From Litoribacter populi (GTDB taxonomy: Bacteria > Bacteroidota > Bacteroidia > Cytophagales > Cyclobacteriaceae), in contig NZ_VMKN01000001.1 of NCBI RefSeq assembly GCF_007483685.1, positions 1,662,393-1,726,392 on the forward strand: 64,000 nt of DNA, written 5' to 3'. The number at the start of each line of letters is the position of its first letter. Positions within the stretch are counted from its first letter, which is position 1. Under the pieces are notes generated by a model. That model was given only the letters and a program-made list of their open reading frames with translations, was not told where the DNA came from and made no database searches. This document shows, piece by piece, positions 60,516 to 64,000 of the stretch. The translations under genes and the position numbers were made by a program.

Positions 60516-62351
60516 TTAGAGTTCAAGCTTGTTGTTTTCTCTATCTACATCGGCCATTCTTCCTGAAGGGTCAATTTCCACGGATTTGATGTCTGATTTT
60601 GGTCTGTCCAGCGTCACTTCGATGCTAGGGTTAGTCCAAGGCCATCTTTGTGTTTTTATGCGTGTAGGCATGCCTTCCTCTTCAGGTTTTTCGCCCCTCA
60701 TGATTACCAATGGTAGATAAACCAATTCCTGAGAACCGTCCTGGTAGGTTACTACCAAATCGATCGGCATTGGCATCTGGCCTTTTCGCTCCAAGGTGAT
60801 TTTGCTCTTGCCGCTATTGTAATCTTCCACACCGTTTACAGCATAATCGATAGTTTTGGTGGTGTAAACCCAGTACTCCTTATACCAATCCAATTCCAAA
60901 CCGCTCTGTTTTTCCATCACGCGAATGACATCATTAGGGTTTGGGTGCTTAAATTGCCAAGTGTCCCAGTATTTCAACATCCCTTTGTCACGGTTTTCCT
61001 TACCTATAATATAACCCAACTGTTCCATGAAAACAGCACCTTTGTTATAGGAGGCAGCTCCATAAGCAGCATTGGTGTGGTAATGATCAGCATGGGTGGA
61101 AAGTGGTTCTTCCAGACCGGACTGCACCAATCTGAAATAGCCTCTATAAGAACCTCTATGAGGATTATCGCTTGGTGTTTCTGCAAAGAGCTCATTCATG
61201 GCCAGGTTTGATGCATAAGAAGTGAAACCTTCATCCATCCAAGGGTGTAGGGCCTCATTGGAGGCTAATACGCCATGGAACCAGCTGTGCGCCAACTCAT
61301 GAATCATTACCCCCACCAGGCTTCCCAGACTTCTATGGCCAGTGATCAAGGTTGACATCGGGTATTCCATACCACCATCACCGCCTTGGATGACAGAATA
61401 TTGCTTGTAAGGATACTCGCCGAAGTTTTCGCTCATAAATTCTATGGCCGCTGGCGTGTATTCTTTAAGTTTTTCCCAGTTCTCTTCCGTTTCTTCATTT
61501 TTGATATAAAGGTGGTGCACGGTCACACCATTATCCATTTCGATTTTGTCATGGGTATAATTTGGGTCAGCAGCCCACATGAAGTCATGGACTTTTGGAG
61601 CATGAAAATGCCAAGTCAAAGTTTTACCTCTATTGGATTTCACCTTTTGGCCTTTTTCTTCATAGCCATGCCCTACCTCATTTGGATTTTGGACATACCC
61701 TGTTCCTCCAAGTACATAGCTTTTGTCGATTGTAATTTTCACATCAAAGTCACCCCAATTGCCATAGAATTCTCTTCCTATGTAAGGGTTGGAATGCCAT
61801 CCTTGATAGTCATAATTTGCCAATTTAGGATACCATTGAGACATACTATAGCGAACGCCTTCCTCGTTGTCGCGACCGGCTCTTCTGATTTGCAACGGCA
61901 CTTGGCCTTCAAATTTCATATCGAGGGTCACGGTGCTGTTTGGCAAAATGGGCTCGCTCAAGTCCACCTCTAGGATAGTCCCTACATGCTCATATTCCAC
62001 CTGTTTACCATCCAAAGTCAGGCTGTTTACTTTCAAATAGCCGATCTCATCTGACTTAAGATTATTAATTCTGTCACCAACTCTTCTGTCTGGGTCAGCT
62101 ATGGTTCTGCTACGCACATCCATCATGCTGTTTGGTTGGAAGGCATTGTAATAGAGGTGGTAAAATACCCTGTGAAGGGTGTCGGGAGAATTGTTGGTAT
62201 AAGTGAGTTTCTGGGTGCCAGTATATTGGTTTTTCTGCACGTCCATATCCACTTCCATTTCGTAATTTACCGCCTGCTGCCAGCGATCAGGCTGGGCAAA
62301 TGCTGCAAAGCTCACTAAGCAAAAAAGAAATGCTGATAATGATATTTTCAT
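60516..62351 (-). CDS. M1 family metallopeptidase (aminopeptidase)
   Basis: A 611-residue secreted zinc aminopeptidase of family M1. It has a signal peptide (residues 1-20, cut after FAAFAQ), a beta-rich N-terminal domain, the exopeptidase motif GGMEYPMS (GxMEN-like), and the gluzincin zinc site His351-Glu-Leu-Ala-His355 with Glu374 at the correct 18-residue spacing. A C-terminal beta sandwich completes it, and no T9SS sorting domain is present. The frame extends upstream to 62492 with another hydrophobic stretch, but the signal peptide at ATG 62351 decides the start. Confidence 0.92.
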   Translation of the reverse strand: MKISLSAFLFCLVSFAAFAQPDRWQQAVNYEMEVDMDVQKNQYTGTQKLTYTNNSPDTLHRVFYHLYYNAFQPNSMMDVRSRTIADPDRRVGDRINNLKSDEIGYLKVNSLTLDGKQVEYEHVGTILEVDLSEPILPNSTVTLDMKFEGQVPLQIRRAGRDNEEGVRYSMSQWYPKLANYDYQGWHSNPYIGREFYGNWGDFDVKITIDKSYVLGGTGYVQNPNEVGHGYEEKGQKVKSNRGKTLTWHFHAPKVHDFMWAADPNYTHDKIEMDNGVTVHHLYIKNEETEENWEKLKEYTPAAIEFMSENFGEYPYKQYSVIQGGDGGMEYPMSTLITGHRSLGSLVGVMIHELAHSWFHGVLASNEALHPWMDEGFTSYASNLAMNELFAETPSDNPHRGSYRGYFRLVQSGLEEPLSTHADHYHTNAAYGAASYNKGAVFMEQLGYIIGKENRDKGMLKYWDTWQFKHPNPNDVIRVMEKQSGLELDWYKEYWVYTTKTIDYAVNGVEDYNSGKSKITLERKGQMPMPIDLVVTYQDGSQELVYLPLVIMRGEKPEEEGMPTRIKTQRWPWTNPSIEVTLDRPKSDIKSVEIDPSGRMADVDRENNKLEL

Positions 62352-62632
62352 AGAGGGTCTAAATTTTTTGCCTAAAATAAGCCAAAATAATAGCAGTAGG
62401 CAAACCATTAGTAAAAGATTGGCCGATATTGGCTGTGTTTTTGTTGAAGTGTTCAGCGGAAAAACGCCTAGATATTTTTTCGGGGTAGTCAAAAATATGC
62501 CCCAATTGAAGTTCCCTATTAGTAAATGGTAATTTAAAATATTAATTTAACGCGCTGAAAACAACAATTTACAAGTACGGGTTTCTTTGGACAGGAAACC
62601 TATTTTGTGACTAAGTAATATATAAAAACCTT

Positions 62633-63685
62633 ATGAAATTTTTAATTACCGGGACAGCCGGTTTTATTGGATTCCACCTTGCAAAGAAGATTTTAGACAG
62701 AGGGGATGAGGTCATTGGACTCGATAATATCAACGATTATTACGATGTAAACCTGAAGTATTCCCGTTTGGCGAATACGGGGATTGACCGTGAGACTATT
62801 GAGTGGCATAAAAAGGTTGGCTCAAGCAAATATCCTAATTACTCATTCGTAAGGATGAATTTGGAGGATAAGGAGCAAATGATGGATCTTTTTGAAAAGG
62901 AGAAATTTGATGTGGTAATCAATTTGGCCGCCCAGGCAGGGGTTCGTTATTCCTTGACCAATCCGGATGCCTATATAGATGCCAATATAATCGGTTTTCT
63001 GAACATTCTGGAGGCTTGCCGGAAGTATCCTGTCAAGCATTTGGTCTATGCTTCCTCAAGCTCAGTTTATGGAGCCAACACCAAGATGCCATTCTCCATC
63101 CACCATAATGTAGATCACCCGGTATCTTTATATGCCACTTCCAAAAAATCAAATGAGTTAATGGCGCATACTTATAGCCATCTTTTCAATATTCCAACCA
63201 CCGGTTTGAGGTTCTTTACTGTTTACGGACCGTGGGGAAGACCTGATATGGCCCTTTTTCTTTTTACAGAAGCGATTCTTAAAGATGAGGCAATCAGTGT
63301 GTTCAATGAGGGGAAAATGAAAAGGGATTTCACCTACATTGATGATATTGTGGAAGGTGTGGTCAGGGTGGCGGATCGCCCAGCAGCAAAAAATGAGGAA
63401 TGGACTGGTGATGAACCGGATCCAGGCACATCCTACGCTCCTTATAGAGTATACAACATTGGTAATTCCAGTCCAGTACTATTGATGGATTTCATCAAAG
63501 CCATAGAAGTGACACTGGGTAAAGAGGCCAAGAAAAATTTACTTCCTTTGCAGCCGGGTGATGTGCCGGCTTCCCATGCGGATGTGGAAGACCTTATCCG
63601 AGACTGTGACTACAAGCCAAATACCCCTATTCAAAAAGGAATCGATGCCTTTATTGAATGGTACAGGGAATATTACAATAAATAA
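62633..63685 (+). CDS. UDP-glucuronate 4-epimerase family NAD-dependent epimerase
   Basis: A 350-residue extended short-chain dehydrogenase. The NAD motif TGTAGFIG is at residues 6-13, [13 protein letters not shown] follows the second strand, and the active site has SSSSVYG and Tyr-Ala-Thr-Ser-Lys (YxxxK). The [20 protein letters not shown] and [10 protein letters not shown]-like ([13 protein letters not shown]) segments are typical of UDP-glucuronate 4-epimerases, which make UDP-galacturonate for surface glycans. It is followed after 6 bases by rfbB and probably begins a polysaccharide operon. 281 bases upstream separate it from the divergent M1 gene. Confidence 0.9.
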   Translation: MKFLITGTAGFIGFHLAKKILDRGDEVIGLDNINDYYDVNLKYSRLANTGIDRETIEWHKKVGSSKYPNYSFVRMNLEDKEQMMDLFEKEKFDVVINLAAQAGVRYSLTNPDAYIDANIIGFLNILEACRKYPVKHLVYASSSSVYGANTKMPFSIHHNVDHPVSLYATSKKSNELMAHTYSHLFNIPTTGLRFFTVYGPWGRPDMALFLFTEAILKDEAISVFNEGKMKRDFTYIDDIVEGVVRVADRPAAKNEEWTGDEPDPGTSYAPYRVYNIGNSSPVLLMDFIKAIEVTLGKEAKKNLLPLQPGDVPASHADVEDLIRDCDYKPNTPIQKGIDAFIEWYREYYNK

Positions 63686-63691
63686 ACTAAG

Positions 63692-64000
63692 ATGAAAAAA
63701 TCTATTCTAATTACCGGTGGTGCCGGTTTTATCGGTTGCCATGTGGTAAAAAGGTTTGTAAATAAATATCCCGAATACAGGATAATCAACCTTGATTCCT
63801 TAACCTATGCTGGAAATTTGGAGAACCTTAAGGAAATAGAGGGTGCACCAAATTACCAATTTGCCAAAGTCGATATCCTGGATGAGGAGAACTTGGAGCG
63901 TGTCTTCCGCGATTACCAAATTACTGATGTAATACATTTGGCAGCTGAATCCCATGTGGACAGGTCTATTACAGATCCTCTGGCATTTGTGAAAACCAAT
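63692..64000 (+). CDS. rfbB: dTDP-glucose 4,6-dehydratase, 5' part (cut by window end)
   Basis: Hand-translated from ATG 63692; 103 codons are open to the window end. It starts MKKSILITGGAGFIGCHVV (NAD-binding GGAGFIG), then LDSLTYAGNLENL and HLAAESHVDRSITDPLAFV, signatures of RfbB/RmlB. This enzyme makes dTDP-4-keto-6-deoxyglucose, the precursor of rhamnose and other deoxysugars. It directly follows the epimerase gene. The catalytic YxxxK lies beyond the window. Confidence 0.93.
   Translation, partial: MKKSILITGGAGFIGCHVVKRFVNKYPEYRIINLDSLTYAGNLENLKEIEGAPNYQFAKVDILDEENLERVFRDYQITDVIHLAAESHVDRSITDPLAFVKTN

Noticed and set aside
62352-62492. Extended N-terminus of the M1 peptidase with a hydrophobic stretch
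   Set aside because: A proper signal peptide begins at ATG 62351; the extension would put a second membrane segment before it.
1-64000. Prophage, insertion sequence or genomic island
   Set aside because: No transposase, integrase or phage structural gene was seen, and gene content is core metabolic and envelope throughout.

Overview
The window looks like a chromosomal segment from a Bacteroidota bacterium, most likely order Cytophagales and family Cyclobacteriaceae; I cannot fix the genus. The signs are two type IX secretion (T9SS) genes (porU and sprA), families typical of the phylum (DUF4837, DUF4292, a CarboxypepD_reg/TonB-type outer-membrane protein), promoters of the TTTG-N19-TAnnTTTG kind, and starts that do not rely on a Shine-Dalgarno site. 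I see no insertion sequence, prophage, integrase or CRISPR array. Nearly every gene is an intact core or envelope gene. The only repeat-rich intergenic stretches are near 39.1, 40.9, 44.2 and 56.2 kb.

Layout. 1-4.5 kb (minus): porU (3' end outside the window), pssA and a metallo-beta-lactamase hydrolase, each overlapping the next. 4.5-9.9 kb (plus): FAD oxidoreductase, a large peptidase-MA/TolB-like/beta-barrel protein and yicC. 10-32.6 kb (minus): a long run read as ech, flippase, dut, TPR protein, DUF4292, envC, tatA, gatA, LysM transglycosylase, DUF4837, maeB, ruvA, sprA, gcvH, vanZ, tonB. It mixes cell-wall, secretion and housekeeping genes and is broken into units by at least two good promoters (upstream of ech and tatA) and a terminator after ech. 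32.8-34.9 kb (plus): icd and a small lipoprotein. 34.9-41.1 kb (minus): serine hydrolase, typA, thiamine-binding protein, pth, rplY, prs, tRNA-Gln. 41.4-44.1 kb (plus): TonB-type outer-membrane protein. 44.3-48.9 kb (minus): full-length fused purL and a membrane-bound XRE regulator. 49-56 kb (plus): arfB, then a tetR-tolC-hlyD-RND efflux operon. 56.5-60.5 kb (plus): HAD mutase, trehalose-6-phosphate phosphatase and GH65 phosphorylase as a tight operon. 60.5-62.4 kb (minus): M1 aminopeptidase. 62.6-64 kb (plus): UDP-glucuronate 4-epimerase and rfbB (cut by the window), probably the start of a surface-polysaccharide locus.

How the genes fit together. SprA is the outer-membrane translocon of T9SS, and PorU is the cell-surface sortase that removes C-terminal sorting domains. 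TonB, TatA, EnvC, the transglycosylase, the flippase, PssA and the lipoproteins serve the same envelope. The most distinctive local system is the HAD-OtsB-GH65 trio. Its order and summed length (about 1318 residues) mirror the three-domain architecture I recall for mycobacterial OtsB1 (Rv2006). That suggests a channelled route from trehalose 6-phosphate or another alpha-glucoside to glucose 6-phosphate. No wholly new defence or mobile system was found.
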